Source: CAYFUG01 sp964346295 (lineage in GTDB: Bacteria > Patescibacteriota > Minisyncoccia > Moranbacterales > DUUL01). From it: a stretch of 64,000 nucleotides of DNA. Every line of letters begins with the position of its first letter. Position 1 is the stretch's first letter. Both the position numbers and the translations under genes were made by a program. The notes under the pieces were generated by a model. The model made no database searches. It worked only from the letters and a program-made list of their open reading frames with translations, and was not told where the DNA came from. Shown one piece after another: positions 1-7,957 of the stretch. The DNA lies in the NCBI GenBank assembly GCA_964346295.1, contig CAYFUG010000002.1, positions 12,224-76,223 of the forward strand, in the 5' to 3' direction.

Positions 1-1293
1 TTCCAACTCTTCCTCACTCATTTCTTCTTCTCTTTCGGATTGTTCCTGAATTTTTTGTCTGTTCTTCTCCTCTCTTCTTCTCTGTTCTTGCTCCGAAATA
101 TTCCCGGTAGACTCTTCTTCTGCCTCTTCTAAGCCCTGATCAGAAAAATCCACCCGAGAAACCACTCTTTCCAACTCTTCTCGCTTACTAAGTTCCTTTT
201 CTTCCTCTGTGGAGGTATTTCTACCAAAAAACCCTAGAGTTTTCTCCAACCAACTCTTAGGAGGAATTGCCCGCTCTGCTCCGTCTCCTTCTTTACTTTC
301 CTCCTTTTTAACTTCGTTTTCTGAGAAAGGAAAACTCCCTTCTTGAGGATAAGAAAACTCCTCTTCTACTTCCTGTAGCCCTCTAGCTTCTAGCCCCTCC
401 TCTTGATCGCCTTCTTGGTTAGAATCAGAACTTAAAGTCTGCTCTAAAGACTGTTCATCGGGAACTTGCTCTTGAGATTGATAAGTTTTCTTTCTCAGTT
501 TTCTACCCAAAAAACTAGGGCGTGGTTTCCTTTTTTCAGTCTGATCGTAAGAACTGTAAAATACTTGAGTAACTGACTCTCTCGCCTCTTCTTTTTCCTC
601 TAAGCCTCCTTGAAAGATCTCTAATTCTGGCTCCCTCAGCTCTTCTGCCCTTTCTTCTTCAGAAAAATCCTCCCTCAAAGATTTTTCTTGTTGAAAACTA
701 AAAAAATCTTCCTCTTCTTGATTCTTTAATCGAGAAGAACCCCTTCCGTCTATCTCTGATTGAGAAACGGAAACAGAATTTCTCTTGAAATCGAAAGCTT
801 CTTCTTCTAATTCAAAGGGCTGCTCTCTTTCCTCCTCTCTGTTGCGCACTTCTTCTCTCTGAGAAATACCTAGTTCAGAAAGAGAATAGCCCTCTCCAAA
901 GATCTTTTTAATTTCTTGCTCCTCTTCTCTTAAAAAAGCTTGTCGGATTTCTTCTTCCTGTCGAAAACTCTCCTCTCCGTCGAGCGGAGTATTGAGTGGG
1001 GTATTTTTTTTAAGCTTAACACGAGCCCTTATTAAGCTATAATGAGCCAAGGTTAGAAGTTTCTTGGCCCATTTAACAGCAATTTCTGCCAAAAAAACCA
1101 GGGCCCGAGCCATCACTCTTTTGATGCCTAACCAAAAAGCAGCCAGCTTCCCCTGAGGGAGGTTAGCCCGAGCCTTCTCTAGGGCGACTGGATCAATTTC
1201 CTGGATTTTCCTAGCATTCCGAGCAAAAACAATAATGATAATTGCCAAGCTCAAGAAAATTGACCCGATAATTGCCAATTCCTTGAAGTTCAT
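1..1293 (-). CDS. Acidic membrane-anchored protein, C-terminus beyond window edge
   Basis: The minus-strand frame is open from an ATG at 1293 to the left edge with no stop, about 431 codons, so only the N-terminal part is seen. It starts MNFKELAIIGSIFLSLAIII, a membrane anchor at roughly residues 5-23, followed by a basic amphipathic stretch to about residue 95. The rest is very rich in Glu, Ser, Arg and Gln with long Glu runs and looks disordered or coiled. No family is recognised. It lies 56 bp downstream of the RicT-like gene and probably shares its transcript. The composition resembles the N-terminal part of the protein at 18595-19737. A role as an envelope or scaffold protein is only a guess from the anchor and charged tail. 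Confidence 0.8.
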   Translation of the reverse strand, partial: MNFKELAIIGSIFLSLAIIIIVFARNARKIQEIDPVALEKARANLPQGKLAAFWLGIKRVMARALVFLAEIAVKWAKKLLTLAHYSLIRARVKLKKNTPLNTPLDGEESFRQEEEIRQAFLREEEQEIKKIFGEGYSLSELGISQREEVRNREEEREQPFELEEEAFDFKRNSVSVSQSEIDGRGSSRLKNQEEEDFFSFQQEKSLREDFSEEERAEELREPELEIFQGGLEEKEEARESVTQVFYSSYDQTEKRKPRPSFLGRKLRKKTYQSQEQVPDEQSLEQTLSSDSNQEGDQEEGLEARGLQEVEEEFSYPQEGSFPFSENEVKKEESKEGDGAERAIPPKSWLEKTLGFFGRNTSTEEEKELSKREELERVVSRVDFSDQGLEEAEEESTGNISEQEQRRREEKNRQKIQEQSEREEEMSEEELE

Positions 1294-1349
1294 CTAAGGC
1301 ATAAATTACTCGTTTTGATTTGAATTTTCAGTAAAACTCTTCTTTTGAT

Positions 1350-2243
1350 TTATCTGAATTTGGCCTTCTTTCTTAATTCTTCTGTGGTGACTGATAGAGA
1401 GGTCCGATCCTCAAAATCAATTCTAACCCTTCCCGAAAGCACTTGCAAATCTCCGATTATCCCCGGGCGGTCCTCCCAAATCAATCTCCTACCTCGCTCT
1501 GGAAATTCTTTTAACATTTCGGAATATTGCTCTGCCTCGTAGGCCAAGCAACACATCAGGCGACCGCAGATTCCTGATAGTCGATCCGAGCCGCGATGAG
1601 AAATTAGCTGGCAACGAGCTAGGTCAGTAGAAATACTAGGAAGACTACCAGAGAATTTTTTGCAGCAAATTTCCCGGCCGCAAATTCCGTAGCCTCCTCG
1701 GCGCCGAGCCTCGTCTCGAGAGCCAATTTGTTGAAAACGAATGGACTTGCCAAATTGAGCCGAGAGTTCTCTTACTAATTGCCGAAAGTCCACTCGGCCG
1801 TCCGCCACAAAAGAGATTACCGCGCAACTCCCCTCCAGGCTAATTCGAGCATCTACTATTTTCATCGGCACTTCCAGTTGCCGGGCTCGCTCTTTGACTA
1901 CCTCGATAATTTCTAGTTCCTTTTCTTGGTAGCTTTGATTGTTCGCTAAGTCTTCCTCATTAGCTAAGCGCACCGCTCTACCAGCAACTTCGTTTTCATA
2001 GCTCTTGCTGTCATCGGTTTGATTGCCTTTCTTATCAGTACTATTTTCTTTCTCTTTGGAACAACTTCCAGCTCCGCAGCCCAATCCGCAACTGCTTCCA
2101 AATCTATCTTCGGGACTAAAAACCTGAGCCAAAAAAGTTCCCCATTCGTGCTCTACCACTACCGCATCCCCACGCTTAACAGTCTCCGAAAAATCCGGTT
2201 CTACTTTCCGCAGACGATCCCACTCAAAAAAACGAACTATCAT
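1350..2243 (-). CDS. ricT: PSP1-domain protein, RicT/YaaT family
   Basis: 297 aa, near the usual length of Bacillus RicT (YaaT). It has the family's cysteine signature: Cys52, Cys56 and Cys61 in SCGLGCGAGSC, then GICGREICCKKF near residue 190 and GICGRLMCC near 225. In Bacillus, RicT works with RicA and RicF in an Fe-S complex that affects RNase Y-dependent RNA maturation. No ricA or ricF partner is visible here, so the role may be narrower. Residues 80-95 are a charged insert rich in Lys, Glu and Asp within the Cys-bearing N-terminal half. It starts at ATG 2243 and is followed after 56 bp by the acidic membrane protein. The family assignment is firm; the partners are unknown. Confidence 0.88.
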   Translation of the reverse strand: MIVRFFEWDRLRKVEPDFSETVKRGDAVVVEHEWGTFLAQVFSPEDRFGSSCGLGCGAGSCSKEKENSTDKKGNQTDDSKSYENEVAGRAVRLANEEDLANNQSYQEKELEIIEVVKERARQLEVPMKIVDARISLEGSCAVISFVADGRVDFRQLVRELSAQFGKSIRFQQIGSRDEARRRGGYGICGREICCKKFSGSLPSISTDLARCQLISHRGSDRLSGICGRLMCCLAYEAEQYSEMLKEFPERGRRLIWEDRPGIIGDLQVLSGRVRIDFEDRTSLSVTTEELRKKAKFR

Positions 2244-2290
2244 ATTGAAAATTGCTAATGTTTAAGAATAACTAACTAAACAAAACCTGG

Positions 2291-2677
2291 CTACCTATTA
2301 TATTTTGCAACCTCAATTAGATTACCTTCAGTGTCATAAAATTGAAAACATCGATAGTAGTAATCAGTAAAATCTAAGTTTTCCGGCTCATCTTTGATCT
2401 TAACATCTTCATACATCTTAACCTTTTCGTAGACCGCATCAACATCATCAGACCAAAAAGCAACAATGGAATTATTCCCAACTGTCCTTTTATTTGAAAT
2501 GATATCAGGATTTATTAAACCAAAATAACAACCTTCACCAAGATCAAAATCAGCCCAACGGTTCTCTTCATAGTTGGAAACTTTCCGGCCCAAAAGATCT
2601 TCATAAAATTTAATCGCTCTATCAAGATCTTTTGCTGACACATAAGAATGGTCAAATTTCATTGTTGCCTTTTTCAT
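2291..2677 (-). CDS. VOC (glyoxalase/bleomycin-resistance) superfamily protein
   Basis: 128 aa, the size of a single VOC module pair. The sequence fits the beta-alpha-beta-beta-beta fold: FDHSYVSAKDLDRAIKFYED at the start, then LLGRKV, a central FGLIN strand, and a C-terminal YDTEGNLIEVAKY typical of the last strand with its metal-ligand Glu. Substrates in this superfamily range from methylglyoxal-glutathione to antibiotics and cannot be read from sequence. An internal Met at residue 6 (MKFDHSYV) is an alternative start. It stands between the ricT and tsf units with about 120 bp on the tsf side, so it may be its own unit. Confidence 0.8.
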   Translation of the reverse strand: MKKATMKFDHSYVSAKDLDRAIKFYEDLLGRKVSNYEENRWADFDLGEGCYFGLINPDIISNKRTVGNNSIVAFWSDDVDAVYEKVKMYEDVKIKDEPENLDFTDYYYRCFQFYDTEGNLIEVAKYNR

Positions 2678-2798
2678 GCACAGGAAAATTTAAGTTTTAT
2701 TCTACTGAAGCTTCAAAAAAGAAAGTTCTGAATGGCGTATAAAAGACTGTTTAATAGGCCGCAATTATCAGACTTTTCCCAAAACAGAAGCCTCGCCC

Positions 2799-3377
2799 CT
2801 ACAACTCCATCCGAGTAAATTCACCCACCTTAATATTCTCCCCCACCTTAGCAATCTTTTCCTTAATGACCTCCTCCACCGTCGATTCCGGGTCTTTTAC
2901 AAAAGCCTGCCCCAAAAGTGACATTTCATTGCGCAACTTTTGCTCTTTACCAGAAAGAATTTTCTCAGCAATCTCGGCCGGCTTACCCTCTTTTTCTGCC
3001 GCCTCTTTCCAGGCAGTTTTTTGATCTATAATTAACTTCTCCGGGACCTCTTCCGGGCTTACTGCTACCGGATCCATAGCGGCCACTTGCATTGCCAAAT
3101 CCTTAGCTAGTTGCTGAAACTCTTCGTTGTCAGCCACAAAGTCGGTTTCACAAAGCAGTTTTACCAAGGCCACCTTTTTGCCATCAGTATGAACATAAAC
3201 GCCAATAGTGCCCTCGCCCGCCTCTCGATCGGCTTTTTTAGCGGCTTTTTCGATACCCTTTTTACGCAAAATCTTGAGAGCCTCCTCTTCGTTACCCTTA
3301 GCTTCTTCTAAGGCTTTTTTAATGTCCACCATTCCGGCTCCCGTTTGATTGCGGATCTTTTTAATAAGTTCTAACAT
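2799..3377 (-). CDS. tsf: Translation elongation factor Ts
   Basis: 192 aa, a short EF-Ts of the kind found in reduced genomes (E. coli has about 280). The N-terminal UBA-like domain (residues 1-50) reads IKKIRNQTGAGMVDIKKALE, and the core carries the CETDFVADNEEF motif near residue 75 that contacts the G domain of EF-Tu. The second half of the dimerisation region is missing. It catalyses GDP release from EF-Tu; tuf lies elsewhere in this window (42971-44161). It follows the HD-domain gene by 31 bp, downstream of rpsB, so the usual rpsB-tsf pairing is kept but interrupted by two inserted genes. The leader is A+T rich with no clear Shine-Dalgarno. Confidence 0.96.
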   Translation of the reverse strand: MLELIKKIRNQTGAGMVDIKKALEEAKGNEEEALKILRKKGIEKAAKKADREAGEGTIGVYVHTDGKKVALVKLLCETDFVADNEEFQQLAKDLAMQVAAMDPVAVSPEEVPEKLIIDQKTAWKEAAEKEGKPAEIAEKILSGKEQKLRNEMSLLGQAFVKDPESTVEEVIKEKIAKVGENIKVGEFTRMEL

Positions 3378-3408
3378 GGTTTTGGAATTTGAATTATAAT
3401 TTTAAATT

Positions 3409-4083
3409 TTAAAAAATTGCGCCTTCTTTTTCCAGGCCTATTAAAAACCTTTTGAGAAATTTTACTTTCGGTTCTGCCAATCTTCTGGCTGTCTCAGTGT
3501 TCATGCAATCTCCCCGACTAATTTGAAAATTGATCTGATCAACAATGTAAACACCTACTCCCTTTTTTTCAACATCTAAGCGATAGTTAAACTGCTCTCC
3601 CGTCAAACCCCAGGTTTCACCCTTAGGATTACCCTCTGGAAAAAAGGGTTTGGTCGCCTTAGAGCTCAAGCACCGAACAAGACCGGCAGAACCAAGTTGA
3701 TCCAGCATATCTGCATCCCTTAATACCAGCGCCACGATATCATCCACTGGTTGAACAGAGTTATGATTAGCAATCGCAAAACAAATTCTCTCAATTTCAT
3801 CCGGGCTTAAATCTACTTCCTTGCTCAAAAGTTCCCGAGCTATTTCTGCCCCTACCTTTCCATGATTTCCTCCTGGCTTGCTCCTGCCAATATCGTGTAA
3901 AAGAGCCGCTAGTTCTAGTAGTTCAATTTCTTTCTTGCTTAAGTCTTCCGCCTGAGCAATTTGCAAGGCCCACTGCCTGACCCGCTCTACATGACTAAAT
4001 CCATGGGCAGTAACTTTCTCCATCAACTCTGCAGCTCTCTTTTTGATTAAATAAAGAACTGAAAATCCTTCGCCAGTAGACAA
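3409..4083 (-). CDS. HD-domain phosphohydrolase
   Basis: 224 aa with the metal-binding pattern of HD phosphohydrolases: His31 in HGFSHVERV, His63-Asp64 in LLHDIGRSK, His74 in GNHGKVG, and a later Asp in LRDADMLDQLG near residue 130. This resembles small stand-alone HD proteins acting on nucleotides or phosphorylated nucleosides; the substrate cannot be told. It lies between rpsB and tsf on the same strand, an unusual place. The first 20 residues are weakly conserved and a later start is possible. Confidence 0.82.
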   Translation of the reverse strand: MSTGEGFSVLYLIKKRAAELMEKVTAHGFSHVERVRQWALQIAQAEDLSKKEIELLELAALLHDIGRSKPGGNHGKVGAEIARELLSKEVDLSPDEIERICFAIANHNSVQPVDDIVALVLRDADMLDQLGSAGLVRCLSSKATKPFFPEGNPKGETWGLTGEQFNYRLDVEKKGVGVYIVDQINFQISRGDCMNTETARRLAEPKVKFLKRFLIGLEKEGAIF

Positions 4084-4094
4084 TTGATTTATTT

Positions 4095-4495
4095 TTAATT
4101 TTTATGAGGAGCTAATCCAGATTCTTGGAGAAACTTATAGATCCTCTGGTAATCAACTTTTTCAAAATTGGTGGTATCTACTTCTAAGGTAGGCCTTCAA
4201 TTGGTAAAGGGCCGTACTTGCCTGCCAGAAGAGTCCCTTGAAATTCATCATAATTTAAATGATCTCGATGACCCGGGTGCCGCTAACCTGACTCAGAACG
4301 CTGTTTGAATCTTTCCAAAAGCACCTCCCCTTTCGTCTTGCAAATGACTTGAACTAGCTCAAGTTTGTGCTTCTTCTTGAGTTCTGAGATAGTTTTCAGG
4401 TCAAATCTAGGATTGAAGTTACTCTCAAGCGCCAATAGATCGCCGGAGTTAAAATAATCATCGACTAAAGAAAATTTGAAGTTACTCTTGGTCAT
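4095..4495 (-). pseudogene. Remnant of a P-loop kinase (AAA_33-like), 5'-truncated with internal stop and frameshift
   Basis: An open segment from ATG 4495 encodes 70 aa ending LLERFKQRSESG and then TAG at 4283-4285. In the same frame translation continues RHPGHRDHLNYDEFQGTLL, the C-terminal motif of AAA_33-type predicted kinases, so the TAG is a nonsense mutation. A frameshift near 4190 is then needed to reach TLEVDTTNFEKVDYQRIYKF and a stop at 4095. The N-terminal Walker A region is absent: rpsB ends 34 bp upstream. Truncation plus two lesions show a dead gene. Other genes here end in TAG, so UAG recoding is unlikely. Confidence 0.75.
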
Positions 4496-4529
4496 TTTTG
4501 CAAAACCACAGAACTATGCGGTTAAAGCC

Positions 4530-5291
4530 CTAAGCTTTCGCCTTAATCGCGGGAGCCTTCCGCTTAGTCTCTAAAATCTTTTTCAAAAATACTCCGCAAA
4601 TATACCGCAAAGAAGACAAGGCGTCATCATTAGCTGGGATGGGAAACTCCACTAACTCTGGATTACTATTAGAGTCCACTAAGCCAATCACCGGAATTCC
4701 CATCTTCTGAGATTCTTTAACTGCCAGTTTATCTTTATTGATGTCTAAAACAATTACCAATCCCGGGAGCTCCTTAAGATTAATCAGGCCGCCCATTTTT
4801 TCTTCGATTCGCTCCAACTCCTTGGATAACTTAGTTCGCTCTAGCTTAGTTAAACCAGAAAGACGCCCTTTTTTAAGGGTTTCTTGGCTATCCAAATAGT
4901 ATTTAATCCTTTTCTTGATAACCGGAAAATTGGTTAAGGTTCCTCCTATCCAACGCTCATTGACATAAGTAATATCAGCTTTTTCCGCCACTGCTTGCAC
5001 CAAATCCTTAGCTTGTCGCTTAGTTCCGACCAAAGTAATAGGCTGGCCTTTTTCTATTACTCTCGCTACTTCTCCTAAAGCCTTCTGAAAAAGCTTCAGG
5101 GATTTCTCTAGGTCAATGATATGCACACCATTACGCATCCCAAAGATATAAGAATTCATCTTGGGATTCCAGCGAGATTTTTTATGGCCAAAATGCATTC
5201 CGGCTTTCAGCATCGCTTCTAGCGATAGATCGTACTTGTTTTCTTCAGCTTCTGCCGGAGAAGAAGCTGCAACTGCTTGTTTTTCAGTCAT
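4530..5291 (-). CDS. rpsB: 30S ribosomal protein S2
   Basis: 253 aa, full length. Core S2 signatures are present: AGMHFGHKKSRWNPKMNSYI, FGMRNGVHIIDLEKS, VGTKRQAKDLV, NERWIGGTLTNF and the C-terminal VIGLVDSNSNPELVEFPIPAND. An N-terminal extension of about 20 residues rich in Ala and Glu precedes the conserved domain. S2 binds late on the 30S body and helps recruit S1. The start ATG at 5291 is preceded by a weak purine stretch (AAGGAAA). The gene is probably transcribed from the promoter at 5661-5688 through a leader of about 360 nt that includes one 230-bp repeat, compatible with leader-based regulation as known for rpsB elsewhere. It ends in TAG, 34 bp before the dead kinase. Confidence 0.97.
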   Translation of the reverse strand: MTEKQAVAASSPAEAEENKYDLSLEAMLKAGMHFGHKKSRWNPKMNSYIFGMRNGVHIIDLEKSLKLFQKALGEVARVIEKGQPITLVGTKRQAKDLVQAVAEKADITYVNERWIGGTLTNFPVIKKRIKYYLDSQETLKKGRLSGLTKLERTKLSKELERIEEKMGGLINLKELPGLVIVLDINKDKLAVKESQKMGIPVIGLVDSNSNPELVEFPIPANDDALSSLRYICGVFLKKILETKRKAPAIKAKA

Positions 5292-5318
5292 AGTTTAGGT
5301 TTCCTTATAAATTATTAG

Positions 5319-5548
5319 GAAACTGCCTAAGGACTATTCTTCTTTGATGAAAGCTCTCTAATTTCGTGCCTCACTTTGGAAGGTAAGATCAGAAGGCAAG
5401 AAAGGACTTTTAGTTTAATCTACTGGTAGTAGTTAGTCTAAGTTACCGGCAAGAACTCTGAACGAGAAAACTCTGAAAAAGAATCCTTGAATTTTTCCTC
5501 TCCAGAGCGAAATGGGCACCCGAAATTTAAGGTTTTCAGGGGAAAATA
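5319..5548. repeat. 230-bp direct repeat, copy A, in the rpsB leader
   Basis: Positions 5319-5548 match 5817-6046 with three mismatches in 230, all in the same orientation at an offset of 498 bp. Copy A ends 28 bp before the rpsB start codon and lies inside the predicted rpsB leader. No open frame, tRNA or known riboswitch was recognised. It contains a small internal tandem, ACTCTGAA twice 15 bp apart. The near identity means a recent duplication or strong constraint. Confidence 0.9.
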
Positions 5549-5816
5549 TAGCTTTTTAGACAGTTTCTCAGCCTCTATTCGGCTTTTAATCCAGCTCTAA
5601 ACCAAAACCCAACTTGGCCCTGGCAAGGAAAGCTAGCCACCGAATATGTGATATAGGAAAATTCTAGCTAACTGATGGTTTTTGTCAATGCTAAAGTTCC
5701 ATTCTTCGTCAACACCCTCTAAGTCTTCCAACTACTCTTCTCGTGGATACTCAAAAAATCAGACTTATCAAGGATAATTCGTAAGGTCGACAGTGGGTCC
5801 CTAGCGATCCCCCCGA
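5549..5816. other. Spacer between the two direct repeats, holding a minus-strand promoter
   Basis: 268 bp with no gene. Read on the minus strand it carries a good promoter (5661-5688). Downstream of that, ATTCGG near 5645 can pair with CCGAAT near 5580, closing a structured segment before copy A begins. The stretch from 5760 to 5816 shows no recognisable feature. Confidence 0.6.
5661..5688 (-). promoter_or_regulatory. Promoter for rpsB
   Basis: On the minus strand TTGACA (5683-5688) is followed after 16 bp by TAGAAT (5661-5666), close to the sigma-70 consensus. Transcription should begin near 5654 and read through repeat copy A into rpsB, giving a leader of roughly 360 nt. Confidence 0.65.
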
Positions 5817-6046
5817 GAAACTGCCTAAGGACTATTCTTCGTTGATGAAAGCTCTCTAATTTCGTGCCTCACTTTGGAAGGTAAGATCAGAAGGCAAGAA
5901 AGGACTTTTAGTTTAATCTACTGGTAGTAGTTAGTCTAAGTTACCGGCAAGAACTCTGAACGAGAAAACTCTGAAAAAGAATCCTTGAATTTTTCCTCTC
6001 CAGAGCGAAATGGGCAACCGAAATTTAAGGTTTTCAGCGGAAAATA
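5817..6046. repeat. 230-bp direct repeat, copy B, downstream of the DUF4012 gene
   Basis: The second copy of the 5319-5548 repeat, 227 of 230 identical. It starts 8 bp after the stop codon of the DUF4012 gene and lies upstream of the rpsB promoter, so it would not be in the predicted rpsB leader. The 10-mer CTAAGGACTA at the repeat edge recurs at 6053, inside the end of the DUF4012 gene, which may mark a duplication junction. Confidence 0.9.
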
Positions 6047-6053
6047 CACTCGA

Positions 6054-7493
6054 CTAAGGACTAATTACTATGTCCCCCCTGGATTTAATCTGATAGGTTT
6101 TGCTCTCTCCCTTTTCGCCAATAATTTCCACTTCTCCCTCTAGCTGATCAATTCCCGACTGTTTTTGAATCTGAAGGAGATAATCTTCAAAATTAACTTT
6201 CCAGGGCAATTGGTAGTCAAAACTAATTTTCTGAGACTTTCCTAGAGGAACTGCCAACCGAGTAGCAAAATACTTTCTTCCTAATTCTTCTCCTATTTCA
6301 ACTTGCTCTGGAGCACTAGAATCCAACAACTGAGAGCCAGGAGGTAAATAAATTTTTAAGTAAGTATGGTAGTCAGAAGTAAATTCATCTCGTAAGCGCC
6401 CATGATGCCAATAAAAAACTGACAACTGAGTCTGGGCAGGTTCCTGAGATAAGTCTATCTGGTACTGAAAAGAAATTTCTACTAATCGGTCGTTGTCAAA
6501 TGGGTCTAAGTTGGTATTAGTCACCAGTAGATAATCCTCCCTCTCTTCTAGTTGACTCAAGGGCGCTGCCCATCCGACTGTCTTGATTCGAGCCTGGAGA
6601 TTAGAATCCACAAAGTACACTCTTAGGTCCTTAGTTTTAATTTCCTGAGTTAATTGCTCCAAAACTTGGGATTTCTTTTCCCATCCAGCCTGAGAAAACT
6701 TTCCCCAAATAGCCCTCCAAATAGCCTCTTCTAAATTGAAGTATTCTTTTTCGGGAATTCTACTCTCCCCTGGCTGAAGAAGTTGATACTTCACTTGATT
6801 ATTACTGCGAATGCTCTGAAGAACATTCTGATGGCTTATCTCTCCTCTCCAGCCAACTACTTCTACTGATCCTAAAATCTTCAAAAGAGGCTTCAAGGAT
6901 TGCCTAGAAATAGCCACCAATGCCTCCGGAAGAGCCTCCCTCTTTTTCCTTTCGTTAAAAGAAGAGTTAAAAACCTCTAATCCCAACTGGGCGCTTTGGG
7001 GGAAATCGGGCCACCAGTTGCTATTAGCCACTTGCCAACTTTCCTGATTGCGAGGGGATATTTGACTTAAAATGTCCGGAAAGTTTTCTTTCTTATTGGA
7101 GTTTGCGCTTAGATCGAAAAAGTGGGCATCAAAAAATTCCACTTGAGAAACTTTTTCGCCCTGAAAACTTACTAGGGCAATAGTTTCAATCTGACCTCCT
7201 CCCGGTCTCAAACGATCAGTGTTTTGAAAAACAATCAGCAGACTTTTCTCTTCTCCTTTTTTTAAAAAATCAGCAGCTACCCCTAGAAACACTTTTAATT
7301 GACCTTTAGTTTCCTCTTCCAGAGAAGACCAGTTTACCAAGGGATGAAGATACCTCAAGAAACTAGTTGCTCCTTGTCTTTGAAATTTCCAGTACCCCCC
7401 CCAGCTCAATAAAAAAACTCCGGCTACCGCCCAGAACAGCACCCAGAACTTCCAACTTTTATAACTTTTTTTAGGAGAGAAAGATAGTCGCAT
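6054..7493 (-). CDS. DUF4012 membrane-anchored extracytoplasmic protein
   Basis: 479 aa. One N-terminal membrane helix (about residues 16-33, FWVLFWAVAGVFLLSWGGYW) precedes a large domain outside the membrane. DUF4012 is recognised from LLIVFQNTDRLRPGGGQIET followed by a VEFFDAHFFD segment; the family has the pattern vvfQNn.ElRPtGGf. The family is common in Patescibacteria and Gram-positive bacteria and often sits near polysaccharide genes. Here it lies downstream of the O-antigen-ligase-like gene and the MazG-like gene on the same strand, which fits an envelope role. The function is unknown. Its stop is 8 bp from repeat copy B. Confidence 0.85.
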   Translation of the reverse strand: MRLSFSPKKSYKSWKFWVLFWAVAGVFLLSWGGYWKFQRQGATSFLRYLHPLVNWSSLEEETKGQLKVFLGVAADFLKKGEEKSLLIVFQNTDRLRPGGGQIETIALVSFQGEKVSQVEFFDAHFFDLSANSNKKENFPDILSQISPRNQESWQVANSNWWPDFPQSAQLGLEVFNSSFNERKKREALPEALVAISRQSLKPLLKILGSVEVVGWRGEISHQNVLQSIRSNNQVKYQLLQPGESRIPEKEYFNLEEAIWRAIWGKFSQAGWEKKSQVLEQLTQEIKTKDLRVYFVDSNLQARIKTVGWAAPLSQLEEREDYLLVTNTNLDPFDNDRLVEISFQYQIDLSQEPAQTQLSVFYWHHGRLRDEFTSDYHTYLKIYLPPGSQLLDSSAPEQVEIGEELGRKYFATRLAVPLGKSQKISFDYQLPWKVNFEDYLLQIQKQSGIDQLEGEVEIIGEKGESKTYQIKSRGDIVISP

Positions 7494-7519
7494 TCAGCTT
7501 TGGTTTCTTTGGTTAGTAA

Positions 7520-7846
7520 TCAGGAAAAATCTGTATTTTTATTCTCATCCACCTGTTCCTGTTTTTTCCTAGAAAAATCTTTTTGACATTTAATAGCTAG
7601 CTTTATACATTCCTCGGGGTCATACCCCAAGTCATCACACCATCTGATTGTAGAAAAAATTATATTTCCCAATTCCTTCTTGAGCTCTTCTTCGGTCTCA
7701 GCAGCTTCGCCCTGCTCGGAATCTCTTGTCCCCTTACAAATATCTCCAAAAACTTTTCCCATGGCAGAAACTATCTGAGGAAGACTCATTTTAAAATCTT
7801 GGCCCCAAATTTCTCTAGCTTTTCTAAGTAAAAAATTAATCTCCAT
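7520..7846 (-). CDS. MazG-like nucleotide pyrophosphohydrolase-type protein
   Basis: 108 aa, the size of a single-domain MazG-like protein. The helical pattern TEEELKKELGNIIFSTIRWC then DDLGYDPEECIKLAI matches the family's ExxE...ExxD metal site and the following helix. At the final metal position the usual Asp is Asn (ELGN), which could weaken Mg2+ binding. Family members remove pyrophosphate from non-canonical or excess NTPs. It lies 26 bp upstream of the DUF4012 gene. A second MazG-like gene, frameshifted, is at 48226-48548. Confidence 0.72.
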   Translation of the reverse strand: MEINFLLRKAREIWGQDFKMSLPQIVSAMGKVFGDICKGTRDSEQGEAAETEEELKKELGNIIFSTIRWCDDLGYDPEECIKLAIKCQKDFSRKKQEQVDENKNTDFS

Positions 7847-7957
7847 TTTGAAATCTTTACTTCGTGATTAAAGCTTCTTAGAAAGCAAAACCCTGCCTTT
7901 TTAGCTTCTGTTAATTTAAATTGAAAATCCTTTCTAAATACAAAAATCTCCAAGCTG

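Noticed and set aside
5319..6046. T-box or known riboswitch in the rpsB leader repeats
   Set aside because: No T-box sequence or other recognisable riboswitch core was found on either strand.
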